A DNA stretch of 30,569 nucleotides from a virus. Shown one piece after another: positions 24,193 through 29,973 of the stretch (positions are counted from its first letter, which is position 1; the number at the start of each line of letters is the position of its first letter). The notes beneath the pieces were generated by a model. That model had not been told where the DNA came from and did not search any database. It saw nothing but the letters and a program-made list of their open reading frames with translations. The position numbers were made by a program, and so were the translations under genes. The stretch is from positions 1 to 30,569 of IMG/VR virus record IMGVR_UViG_3300030943_000127; one strand, 5' to 3'.

Positions 24193-24707
24193 TCGAATAT
24201 CCTGCCGCCGACTTCCGCTATAAAGACGGCTTTATCACGATAAGGGTGGACGCAAACGCCGAAGCCCTTGTCGGTACTCTGAAAACCGGTCAGATATACG
24301 CGAAGCTTGGCAAGCCGAGAAAGCCGAGAACAACCGGAGACGGTAGCCAATCGCACCATTTAAATGGACATATCCAACAGGTAGCCAATGCTATGGGCAT
24401 TGACTTTGACCGCATAAAGATGCTTGTCAAGATCGAGGCGCGGGAACTTGGCTACCCTGGGATTGAGTACTTCGGTATCTGGATACCTCAAAGCGAAGCC
24501 GACAGCGACACGGTAGAATGTGGCTACTTAATCGAGTCAGTCCACAAGGTCGCCGCGCAATTTGGCATAACGCTTATCGAGAACGAGCCGGAAATCGCTT
24601 CAAAGCCTACCGGTTACTATAAGTCATGGGAGACAATGACAGGCGACGAAAAGCGGGAATCTGACCCGAATCGGTTCGATTATGAAATGAATCTGGAGTT
24701 GTTTTAG
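24189..24707 (+). CDS. hypothetical recombination-region protein, 172 aa
   Basis: GTG start overlapping the previous stop (GTGA). Residues about 40-70 read LGKPRKPRTTGDGSQSHHLN followed by GHIQQVANAMGIDF and an alpha/beta body with IEARELGYP and FGIWIPQSEADSDT; the C-terminal helix holds LIESVHKVAAQFGI. This layout, a Ser-Gln-His-His-Leu-Asn start then a helix, resembles small NinB-like recombination factors, but I would not assign it. It sits between DUF1351 and SSB. Confidence 0.55.
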   Translation: MIEYPAADFRYKDGFITIRVDANAEALVGTLKTGQIYAKLGKPRKPRTTGDGSQSHHLNGHIQQVANAMGIDFDRIKMLVKIEARELGYPGIEYFGIWIPQSEADSDTVECGYLIESVHKVAAQFGITLIENEPEIASKPTGYYKSWETMTGDEKRESDPNRFDYEMNLELF

Positions 24708-24813
24708 AATGACTTATAAAACTGGTTGCCTGACTATTTTTATAGGATTTGTTGAGCCGTATAAAATAAAACTGCCAACAAAAATTAGTAAAGTCAATTT
24801 TGAAGGGGGTAAA

Positions 24814-24987
24814 ATGCTAACTGTGATAAACAAGAATCCGCTAACGATTATGACAAACAACGGCAGACAGTTTCGGGCTAATCTACCGCTGTCAATCGGA
24901 TGGGAAAAAGGCGACAAGTTCAACGTGATTGTCGATGATGAGAACAAGGATTGTATTATCCTTGAAAGATTAAAGGGGGACGAATGA
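24814..24987 (+). CDS. small hypothetical beta protein, 57 aa
   Basis: ATG 24814 has a strong GAAGGGGGTAAA ribosome site. An in-frame ATG at 24709, overlapping the preceding stop region, would add 35 hydrophobic residues (MTYKTGCLTIFIGFVEPYKI...). From 24814 the product is MLTVINKNPLTIMTNNGRQF..., beta-rich with WEKGDKFNVIVDDENKDCII, resembling a small AbrB/SpoVT-type swapped barrel. I favour the downstream start. The stop overlaps the SSB ATG. Confidence 0.55.
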   Translation: MLTVINKNPLTIMTNNGRQFRANLPLSIGWEKGDKFNVIVDDENKDCIILERLKGDE

Positions 24988-25394
24988 ACGCGCTTAATAG
25001 TATTTTACTTGAAGGTAATTTAACGAAAGATCCTGAACTAAAAGAACTTCCTTCCGCTTCTGTTGTTTGCAGTTTTAGCATTGCAAGTAATCGGTCATTT
25101 AAAAAGGGTGACGAATGGGAACAGGAAGTCTCGTACTTCGATGTTGAGGCATGGGGAAAACTTGGCGAATCAGTCGGAAGAAACTGCAATAAAGGTAGGG
25201 GCGTTCGCGTTGTTGGTCGAATCAAGCAAGAGCGATGGAATGACACTGACGGAAAGACACGATCAAAAGTAAAAATAATTGCCGAACACGTCGAGTTTAA
25301 ACCGTTGCAAAACACAGATAACGACAGCAAACCGCAACAGAGCGCAAGAAACGACAGCGCACCGCCTGATTTTCCAGACGATAAGCCAGTATAA
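24984..25394 (+). CDS. ssb: single-stranded DNA-binding protein
   Basis: An OB-fold SSB of 136 residues. The N-terminus MNALNSILLEGNLTKDPELK, then SFSIASNRSFKKGDEWEQEV, SYFDVEAWGKLGESV and GVRVVGRIKQERWNDTDGKT follow the family order. The C-terminal 30 residues are polar and disordered, ending DFPDDKPV, a reduced form of the acidic tip that contacts partner proteins. It overlaps the gene before by 4 bp and supports the annealing protein and replication. Confidence 0.93.
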   Translation: MNALNSILLEGNLTKDPELKELPSASVVCSFSIASNRSFKKGDEWEQEVSYFDVEAWGKLGESVGRNCNKGRGVRVVGRIKQERWNDTDGKTRSKVKIIAEHVEFKPLQNTDNDSKPQQSARNDSAPPDFPDDKPV

Positions 25395-25406
25395 AGGAGC
25401 TGTAAA

Positions 25407-25661
25407 ATGCAATTACCAAATATCAATGCGTTATTGGTTACAGATTATATTAGATATAAGGCGATATGCTATGAAATGAACAAAACGCCTTTATCGACCG
25501 AGGAATACAGGCGCGTTTTTCCGTTTGTGTTGCATAATTATAACGCCGGTGATAATCCTTGTTTTTTCGGTACTTTCGATGAGTTTATGCCGATAGCTGA
25601 AAAGATAGTGTGTGAAAAAAGGGCCGAGCGTCTTATATCGTTGCTTAAAACGTTAGATTAA
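25407..25661 (+). CDS. hypothetical protein, 84 aa
   Basis: ATG 25407 has AAGGAGCTGTAAA upstream. The product (MQLPNINALLVTDYIRYKAI...) is mostly helical with TPLSTEEYRRVFPFVLHNYN and a final helix EKRAERLISLLKTLD. I do not recognise a family. The stop precedes a hairpin at 25669. Confidence 0.55.
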   Translation: MQLPNINALLVTDYIRYKAICYEMNKTPLSTEEYRRVFPFVLHNYNAGDNPCFFGTFDEFMPIAEKIVCEKRAERLISLLKTLD

Positions 25662-25668
25662 AAAAAGT

Positions 25669-25688
25669 CGGGAGGGTAACACCTCCCG
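25669..25688 (-). terminator. strong hairpin, minus-strand terminator geometry
   Basis: CGGGAGG (25669-25675) and CCTCCCG (25682-25688) with loop GTAACA form a perfect 7-bp stem. The plus strand has no T run after it, but on the minus strand the stem is followed by ACTTTTTTT, a terminator geometry. It also sits just before the Shine-Dalgarno (AGGGG) of the 25701 gene and could affect its translation. Confidence 0.5.
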
Positions 25689-25700
25689 CAAAGGGGAACC

Positions 25701-25925
25701 ATGAAAACAACCGACGCCAATCTATACCGTAAATACGCCGAAGGGCTTGACCCTCGCGCCTTGCATGACGAAGTAGTAACCGTTCTCAAGCAGACGCGGT
25801 GTATTCATAACGAAACAGGGCCAGACCATGCCGAAATGCTAACAATCTGCCAAAAGGTGTTTGAGTCTAGGGGCGAGAATCACGCCTTTTTACATGCATA
25901 CAACACGGCGGTAAACAATGTGTAA
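25701..25925 (+). CDS. hypothetical protein, 74 aa
   Basis: ATG 25701 follows AAAGGGGAACC. The product (MKTTDANLYRKYAEGLDPRA...) is helical, with HDEVVTVLKQTRCIHNETG and HAEMLTICQKVFESRGENHA. I do not recognise a family. It overlaps the membrane protein at 25918. Confidence 0.55.
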   Translation: MKTTDANLYRKYAEGLDPRALHDEVVTVLKQTRCIHNETGPDHAEMLTICQKVFESRGENHAFLHAYNTAVNNV

Positions 25926-26085
25926 AATAACCGGTTCGCTACTATACGGCGCATTCCTCGGCATCCTGTTCTTTATCGTCGTATCCGTTATCGGCGGTAT
26001 CATCGGGACTATGACAACCGTAGACGCTGCCCGAAGTGCATTGTTTTTCGGTTCAGTTATGGCCATTGTAAAGTTATTCGATTGA
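25918..26085 (+). CDS. small two-TM membrane protein, 55 aa
   Basis: ATG 25918 overlaps the previous stop by 8 bp. Residues about 8-30 (LLYGAFLGILFFIVVSVIGG) are a membrane segment, and a second weaker one is near 40-53 (ALFFGSVMAIVKLF). The TGA at 26083 lies inside the TTGACA box of the promoter at 26082, so the gene ends exactly where the next transcript begins. Function unknown. Confidence 0.6.
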   Translation: MCKITGSLLYGAFLGILFFIVVSVIGGIIGTMTTVDAARSALFFGSVMAIVKLFD

Positions 26086-26110
26086 CAATTTTGCGCGGTG
26101 GGTGTATAGT
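26082..26110 (+). promoter_or_regulatory. near-consensus sigma70 promoter
   Basis: TTGACA (26082-26087), 17-nt spacer and TATAGT (26105-26110). Transcription would start near 26117 and run into the structured RNA at 26117-26236. It is one of the two best promoters in the window. Confidence 0.9.
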
Positions 26111-26116
26111 CTATTT

Positions 26117-26236
26117 GGGTTTGACTCATGAGGCGGATTCTCTACCTGCCTGATTGGTCAAACAATCAACCCTGTTAACCGTTAAGTTTATGCCGTAGAG
26201 AACCTGAAAAGGTGGCATAGATTTAGCGGTTTTTTA
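26117..26236 (+). ncRNA. structured RNA with intramolecular loop-loop pairing and terminator
   Basis: Fills the gap between the 25918 and 26254 genes. Seen pairings: P1 GTTTGAC (26119-26125) with GTCAAAC (26157-26163); inside it a hairpin AGGC (26131-26134)/GCCT (26148-26151); a terminator stem ACCGTTAAGTTTATGCC (26178-26194) with GGCATAGATTTAGCGGT (26214-26230) followed by Ts (26229-26235). The first hairpin loop TTCTCTAC (26138-26145) is perfectly complementary to GTAGAGAA (26195-26202) inside the terminator loop, which also holds ACCT-GAAA-AGGT. So it is either a small RNA of about 115 nt or a conditional leader for the 26254 operon. Confidence 0.75.
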
Positions 26237-26253
26237 TTTCCCTGGAGGAAATT

Positions 26254-26463
26254 ATGGAGTTACGGTTTAAGTCTGCAAGGAATCAGAAACCTAGAAAGGG
26301 GTCAAGAGTCTTGATTTATATCGAAATATATAATATCAAGGTTCAAATGTATGAAGTTTCGTACTATGACGGTAAAAATTATGTTGACCATGATGGCGTT
26401 AGGTTTTTAAATGTTACTTTATGGGCTTATTTACCTCAATATCCAGAAATAGGAACAAGATAA
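26254..26463 (+). CDS. DUF551-like small protein, 69 aa
   Basis: ATG 26254 has CCTGGAGGAAATT, a very strong ribosome site, directly downstream of the structured RNA. The product has RNQKPRKGSRVLIYIE, then YEVSYYDGKNYV and VTLWAYLPQYPEIG. The order (a loop with PxxGxxVLIY, an aromatic strand, then W-x-x-LP-x-x-P) resembles the DUF551 family of phage proteins of unknown role. Moderate support, by eye only. Confidence 0.5.
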   Translation: MELRFKSARNQKPRKGSRVLIYIEIYNIKVQMYEVSYYDGKNYVDHDGVRFLNVTLWAYLPQYPEIGTR

Positions 26464-26712
26464 ATGACTATTAAAAACAATCTCTTTGAATACCTTGACA
26501 GTCAACCGGAACGAATGTTTTCCGGTTGGGGATTATTCGATGTCATGTATTTCAGAACAGGATCTAAGACAATGCCCGAAACTTTGCTAAAGTACGCCAG
26601 AGAATATGCAGACATATCCGGGGCAAGTTTTGAGTGTTTAGACAAGGCAAAATCAAAGTACTTTTATAAACCAGGGTACAAGATCGCTGGACGATTGTGG
26701 GGGAGAGAATGA
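26464..26712 (+). CDS. hypothetical helical protein, 82 aa
   Basis: ATG 26464 directly follows the previous stop. The product (MTIKNNLFEYLDSQPERMFS...) resembles a small winged-helix domain: LFEYLDSQPERMFSGWGLFD, PETLLKYAREYADISGASFE and a C-terminal wing YFYKPGYKIAGRLWGRE. It precedes the initiator gene and overlaps it by 4 bp. It may be a replication or regulatory partner; this is inference. Confidence 0.5.
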   Translation: MTIKNNLFEYLDSQPERMFSGWGLFDVMYFRTGSKTMPETLLKYAREYADISGASFECLDKAKSKYFYKPGYKIAGRLWGRE

Positions 26713-27440
26713 ATTGGTTCCAACACGATACAGATTCTACGCAAGACGCGAAACTTAAAAAGCTATTAATCCGTCATGGTGCAATCGGTTACGCTGTATA
26801 CTTTCACTGTCTGGAGCTTATTGCATCTGACATATCAGAAAGTAATTTAACATTTGAGCTTGAACATGATTCCGAAATAATAGCGTCAAACCTATTTATC
26901 AAGGGAACCTCTGAAAAATCCGGTATAGAGATTGTAGAGCAGGTTATGCGTGATATTATCGAAATCGGACTATTTAGCGAGTCAAATGGGAGGATAATGT
27001 GTCTTAAATTGTTAAAGCGTATGAGTTTATCAATGACATCTAATCCAATGTTTCGGGCAGCCATTAACAAGAAAAAGGAAGAATATCATGACGACATCAT
27101 GACTCATCATGATTTTATCACGACGCGTCATGAGACATTAAAAGGATTAACAGTATTAAAAGGATTAGAGGATAATAAGAGTGTGCAACCTACGGTTACA
27201 CCTAAACCCACTTTTCAAAAACCAACTCTTGAACAAGTAAAGGAATACTGTCAAGAACGTCAAAACAGCTTGAAAGCTGAAAAGTGGTTTGACTTCTACA
27301 CTTCTAACGGATGGAAGGTAGGCAAGAACACTATGAAAGATTGGAAGGCAGCGGTTAGGACATGGGAGCAAAACGATTTTAAGGTAACAACAAAAGAAGG
27401 CGGGTACAAGTTCAAAGCGGAGGATTATAAAGACATATGA
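26709..27440 (+). CDS. replication initiator, DUF4373 (Lin1244/Lin1753-type) N-terminus
   Basis: I chose ATG 26709, directly after GGGGGAGAG, over an in-frame GTG 26697, giving 243 residues. The N-terminus (MNWFQHDTDSTQDAKLKKLL, then GAIGYAVYFHCLELIA) is the DUF4373/Lin1244-like winged-helix domain of phage replisome organisers. The middle is a His/Asp-rich linker (HDDIMTHHDFITTRHETLKG, about 126-145), encoded by the iteron region. The C-terminal part (about 170-243) has a helical domain with KAEKWFDFYTSNGWKVG, found in related initiators. It likely binds the origin inside its own gene and recruits the host helicase; no phage helicase was seen. Confidence 0.8.
   Translation: MNWFQHDTDSTQDAKLKKLLIRHGAIGYAVYFHCLELIASDISESNLTFELEHDSEIIASNLFIKGTSEKSGIEIVEQVMRDIIEIGLFSESNGRIMCLKLLKRMSLSMTSNPMFRAAINKKKEEYHDDIMTHHDFITTRHETLKGLTVLKGLEDNKSVQPTVTPKPTFQKPTLEQVKEYCQERQNSLKAEKWFDFYTSNGWKVGKNTMKDWKAAVRTWEQNDFKVTTKEGGYKFKAEDYKDI
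27085..27167 (+). repeat. helically phased iterons and 13-mers: candidate replication origin
   Basis: Five RTCAYGA sites start at 27085, 27096, 27106, 27117 and 27127 (spacings 11, 10, 11, 10 bp), so they lie on one face of the helix. Then an AT-rich segment holds two exact copies of ATTAAAAGGATTA at 27137-27149 and 27155-27167, 18 bp apart, a likely unwinding element. The whole lies inside the initiator gene, in its linker, as the lambda origin does in gene O. Spacing of 10-11 is not a multiple of 3, so codon repetition does not explain it. Confidence 0.65.
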
Positions 27441-27874
27441 AAACGATTGGCGAGTTTATGGACAAAATGACAAGCTATTTCGGAGGCGTCAAAAACAAGG
27501 CCGTAGCGGATCTGATTATCGAGGAATTACGGTATATCAAACCTTCAGACCTTGATATGCTTTTCCGACAGTTGGCAATCAGTCAGCCGGCGTCATGGAA
27601 CCCTGACCTTAAAAGCATTACCGATGCAATCAAGGCTTGCAAGATTGATACTTTGAGCGAACCAGGGAGAGAGAATAAATGCCCTGTTTGCGGTCATGTC
27701 TGGAATACAACAGGTATTTGTCCAGTCTGTTGCTACAATCCAGAGCGTGATGGTACGCCGGACGAACACCGGCAATGGTTCAAGGACTGGAAAGCGGGAA
27801 AAGAAAAGCGGTTTGACGTACACGGTATGTTAAACAATCTATTAGCCGAAAAGACGGTAAGGAGCGGGGAATGA
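27437..27874 (+). CDS. zinc-ribbon replication-region protein, 145 aa
   Basis: ATG overlaps the initiator stop. The product has an N-terminal helical part (IGEFMDKMTSYFGGVKNKAV), a middle part with SDLDMLFRQLAISQPASWNP, a zinc ribbon CPVCGHVWNTTGICPVCCYN at about 82-101, and a basic C-terminal helix (FKDWKAGKEKRFDVHGM). A four-Cys knuckle next to the initiator suggests a replication accessory, possibly a helicase loader, but I cannot assign one. Confidence 0.55.
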   Translation: MKTIGEFMDKMTSYFGGVKNKAVADLIIEELRYIKPSDLDMLFRQLAISQPASWNPDLKSITDAIKACKIDTLSEPGRENKCPVCGHVWNTTGICPVCCYNPERDGTPDEHRQWFKDWKAGKEKRFDVHGMLNNLLAEKTVRSGE

Positions 27875-28050
27875 TCTGCAATAAGTCCGGCACACAATAT
27901 GACTGTTCAGCCCGATGTACTCATGGGAAAGATCATAAGCCGGTAGAAATAAATATAAACCGTCAAGGCGTGCTTTGTATCGACTGCCAAAGGATATGCC
28001 CATTAATAGGCGACGCTGTGAAATGTGAGGTACATCATGAAAACCATTGA
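27871..28050 (+). CDS. small Cys/His-rich protein, 59 aa
   Basis: ATG overlaps the previous stop region and follows AAGGAGCGGGGA. Seven cysteines (including CSARCTHGKDH and LCIDCQRICPLIG) and several His residues point to one or two zinc sites. The gene overlaps the next one by 14 bp in another frame. Family unknown. Confidence 0.6.
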   Translation: MICNKSGTQYDCSARCTHGKDHKPVEININRQGVLCIDCQRICPLIGDAVKCEVHHENH

Positions 28051-28468
28051 GAAGCAGACAAAGAAGAAAGCAAAGAAGTTAACAGTTTTAAAGGTACAGA
28101 ACGAGGTAAATGCAGCTGTCCGGCGGTTAGAAGATCATTGCGTCACTGGTGATGAATCATGTAAAGGTATTCTTGAGGCCAGTCACTTCTACGCAAAAGG
28201 CGGATCAGGAGGTTTGCGTTTCTACCCTCCAAACATCCATTGCCAATGCACAAAGCATCATTATGACTGGCATCAGAGGGATCAGCTAACCTATACGACA
28301 TGGATGCAACGGAATTGCGAACAGTTGGAATGGATGAAATTGAACCGATCCAGACCGGCGAACTATAACCAAGTGGTATTACGCGAGATATACGACATGG
28401 CGAAAAATGACGAATTAGGGAAACTTACAGGATATATCCGAAATTTGATTGTAAGCGGTGAGTACTAA
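28037..28468 (+). CDS. NinG-like recombination nuclease
   Basis: I chose ATG 28037, five or six nt after GAGG, over an in-frame GTG 28025, giving 143 residues. The N-terminal 25 residues are Lys-rich. The core EASHFYAKGGSGGLRFYPPN and IHCQCTKHHYDWHQ fits the NinG/Rap signature (a His near the first turn, LRF-x-x-x-N, then IH-x-QC), a metal-dependent HNH-like fold that acts on branched DNA. Two further Cys (CVTGDESC) lie upstream, as in NinG. It would serve phage recombination together with the Sak-like protein. Confidence 0.75.
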   Translation: MKTIEKQTKKKAKKLTVLKVQNEVNAAVRRLEDHCVTGDESCKGILEASHFYAKGGSGGLRFYPPNIHCQCTKHHYDWHQRDQLTYTTWMQRNCEQLEWMKLNRSRPANYNQVVLREIYDMAKNDELGKLTGYIRNLIVSGEY

Positions 28469-28546
28469 ACCTTCGCCAAACGTAAAAAACGGCACTTTAT
28501 AGCGACTTTGTAGCGAAAATAGACAAACTACACAAAGGGGTAATAA

Positions 28547-28819
28547 ATGAGAGACTGTGAAGCACTTTTAGAAACGATGTTAAAGCCGGTTATGGAGAGA
28601 CTGACAGACCCGAAGAACGTGGCAAAGGGTGAGTTTCCAGATGATCCCAAAGAGATAATGGATTTATTCTACCTTGAGTTAAACGAATTGGAAGTCGAGC
28701 TTGGCGATTTACTGCCTTCAATCGGACGGATCGACAGAATAATCTATGAAGCATCCGACGTGATCGTCTGTCTGTCATTTTTAATAAAAAAGTGTACAGA
28801 AATCAAAAATAACAGTTGA
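28547..28819 (+). CDS. MazG-like all-alpha NTP pyrophosphohydrolase candidate, 90 aa
   Basis: ATG 28547 follows AAAGGGGTAATAA. Residues about 43-73 contain YLELNELEVELGDL and a second helix IIYEASDVIVCLSF, the E-x-x-E ... E-x-x-D arrangement of all-alpha NTP pyrophosphatases. These remove aberrant nucleotides; the phage may use it to adjust the nucleotide pool. The stop TGA (28817-28819) lies inside the TTGACA of the next promoter. The preceding 78 bp gap holds a tandem imperfect 11-bp repeat CTTTATAGCGA/CTTTGTAGCGA. Confidence 0.55.
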   Translation: MRDCEALLETMLKPVMERLTDPKNVAKGEFPDDPKEIMDLFYLELNELEVELGDLLPSIGRIDRIIYEASDVIVCLSFLIKKCTEIKNNS

Positions 28820-28843
28820 CAGGGTGAAAAAGGTAGCATACAA
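28815..28843 (+). promoter_or_regulatory. near-consensus sigma70 promoter for the repeat-protein cassette
   Basis: TTGACA (28815-28820), 17-nt spacer and TACAAT (28838-28843). TAGCATAC at 28833-28840 is the same half-site as in the palindrome at 22337-22353, so one regulator may touch both promoters. It drives 28877, 29149 and, across the contig junction, the VxxS-repeat gene. Confidence 0.85.
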
Positions 28844-28876
28844 TGATTTTAGGTTGTTAAACCAAAGGGGTTGATT

Positions 28877-29164
28877 ATGGACGAAAGAAAGATCGTAAGA
28901 ACAGATCGGGCGGGTGTGTTTTTCGGGAAAGTTGAAAAACGTGAAGGTGATAACGTAACTTTGACCAACGCGCGGAGAATATGGCAATGGCAAGGTGCGG
29001 CAAGCCTTTCTGAACTCGCAGAACATGGAACGGCAAATCCTTCTCAATGCCGATTTCCCTGCGCCGTAAGTAAAGTCGAATTGTTCGGCGTCATCGAAAT
29101 ACTTGGCGTAACTGAAAAAGCCGCCGCGTCCATCGATGGGGTTCCGGAATGGAAAAAAAGATAA
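28877..29164 (+). CDS. DUF6948-like small protein, 95 aa
   Basis: The start is ATG 28877 (AAAGGGG 9 nt upstream) rather than TTG 28871. The sequence DERKIVRTDRAGVFFGKVEK, then RRIWQWQGAASLSELAEHGT, CRFPCAVSK and a C-terminal VTEKAAASIDGVPEWKK fits the DUF6948 pattern as I recall it: a small beta sandwich of unknown function found in phages. It overlaps the Gly-X repeat gene by 16 bp. I infer a link to the repeat proteins from adjacency only. Confidence 0.65.
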   Translation: MDERKIVRTDRAGVFFGKVEKREGDNVTLTNARRIWQWQGAASLSELAEHGTANPSQCRFPCAVSKVELFGVIEILGVTEKAAASIDGVPEWKKR

Positions 29165-29874
29165 AGAACTTTCTTTGCGGCGCTGGCTGGGGCTCTGGCT
29201 GGGGCGCTGGCTGGGGCGATGGCGCTGGCTGGGGCGATGGCGCTGGCTGGGGCGTTGGCGCTGGCGCTGGAGATGGCGCTGGAGATGGCGCTGGCTCTGG
29301 CGCTGGCTGGGGCGATGGCGCTGGCTGGGGAGTTGGCGCTGGCGCTGGAGATGGCGCTGGAGATGGCGCTGGCGCTGGCGTTGGCGATGGCGCTGGCTGT
29401 AAAATTACCGAATACCAGGGAAAAAATGTTTATTACATTGACTCGATTCCGTGCGTTTTTGAGTCAGTGCATGAAACGTGGTCGGCTGTTCTGGTTATTG
29501 ATCAAAATGACTTTTCGGTCGAAAAAGCGTTTATTGCTAAACTCGACGGATATTTTGCGCATGGCGATACTATCAAAGACGCTTTTGCCTCAGTAACTGA
29601 AAAAGTCATGGATAACATGGACTTTGACGAAAAGAAGAAAACTTTTTTTGATAAGTTCCCTTCATTGACCGAACAGTATGCCGCTATTGACTTTTTCTCA
29701 TGGCACCATATCATTACAGGATCGTGCGAGTTTGGCCGGAAGTCTTTCGCCAAAGAGCACGATGTCGATCTTGATGGTTCGATGACTGTCAAAAGGTTCA
29801 TTGAATTGACCAAGGAATCATACGGCGGTGATCGAATAAAAGAACTTGAAGGAATGTACAAAAAAGAAGCGTGA
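29149..29874 (+). CDS. Gly-X repeat protein with conserved C-terminal domain, 241 aa
   Basis: ATG 29149 overlaps the previous gene. Residues 1-10 are a short leader; residues 11-83 are strictly Gly at every second position (G-A, G-W, G-D, G-S, G-V), about 36 dipeptides, with a 26-residue super-repeat (GWGVGAGAGDGAGDGAG occurs twice, 78 bp apart). The C-terminal 157 residues are globular: VYYIDSIPCVFESVHETWSA, DGYFAHGDTIKDAFASVTEK, then FFSWHHIITGSCEFGRKSF. Poly-Gly helices of this sort could bundle or be flexible spacers. The reading frame is open in other frames too, but only this one continues into the domain. Function unknown. Confidence 0.8.
   Translation: MEKKIKNFLCGAGWGSGWGAGWGDGAGWGDGAGWGVGAGAGDGAGDGAGSGAGWGDGAGWGVGAGAGDGAGDGAGAGVGDGAGCKITEYQGKNVYYIDSIPCVFESVHETWSAVLVIDQNDFSVEKAFIAKLDGYFAHGDTIKDAFASVTEKVMDNMDFDEKKKTFFDKFPSLTEQYAAIDFFSWHHIITGSCEFGRKSFAKEHDVDLDGSMTVKRFIELTKESYGGDRIKELEGMYKKEA
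29179..29397 (+). repeat. Gly-X dipeptide coding repeat (GGC-NNN)
   Basis: The repeats are 6-bp units GGC/GGA-GCT/TGG/GAT/TCT/GTT, forming a 73-residue Gly-every-second-residue tract. A larger repeat recurs with a 78-bp offset (29245 and 29323). Slippage or recombination could change its length. Confidence 0.85.
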
Positions 29875-29953
29875 CGGTCATAGAAGTGTTTGGCGGTGAT
29901 AGCCGAGATTAAAACTATCACACTTCTAGCGGGTTCGACTCCCGCCGATTCCA
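29851..29953 (+). ncRNA. tRNA-like element (T-arm plus long arm), no full tRNA
   Basis: GCGGG-TTCGACT-CCCGC (29929-29945) is a perfect T-arm with 7-nt loop, followed by CGATTCCA, a tRNA-type 3' end. Directly abutting it is a long arm: TAGAAGT (29881-29887) with ACTTCTA (29922-29928) and GTGATAG (29896-29902) with CTATCAC (29915-29921). GGAAT (29851-29855) could pair with ATTCC (29948-29952) as acceptor, but only 5 bp. There is no ordinary D-arm or 7-nt anticodon loop. It may be a degenerate tRNA or tmRNA-like RNA, or an att core matching a host tRNA gene 3' end. It overlaps the end of the 29149 gene. Confidence 0.6.
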
Positions 29954-29973
29954 TTTTCAAACAGGGGGCTTTT

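Noticed and set aside
24709-24813. Longer N-terminus for the 24814 gene
   Set aside because: In-frame, but the strong Shine-Dalgarno lies before 24814; the extra 35 residues are hydrophobic and unlike the rest. Not excluded.
22676-25394. Temperate phage with integrase or CI repressor
   Set aside because: I read all open frames and found no tyrosine or serine recombinase signature and no CI-like repressor. Only the tRNA-like 3' end hints at integration.
26117-26236. Known riboswitch class for the structured RNA
   Set aside because: I compared it from memory with purine, preQ1, cobalamin, SAM, THF and guanidine types and saw none of their conserved cores.
28480-28530. Imperfect tandem CTTTATAGCGA/CTTTGTAGCGA as an origin
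   Set aside because: There are only two copies, and they are not phased with further repeats; the 27085 iterons are far stronger.
29136-29402. Alternative frames over the Gly-X repeat (Trp/Arg-rich or Ala/Leu-rich)
   Set aside because: They are frame shadows of the 6-bp repeat. Only the 29149 frame continues into a globular domain.
29875-29953. Complete tRNA gene
   Set aside because: No D-arm, no 7-nt anticodon loop and no 7-bp acceptor stem. Kept only as a tRNA-like element.
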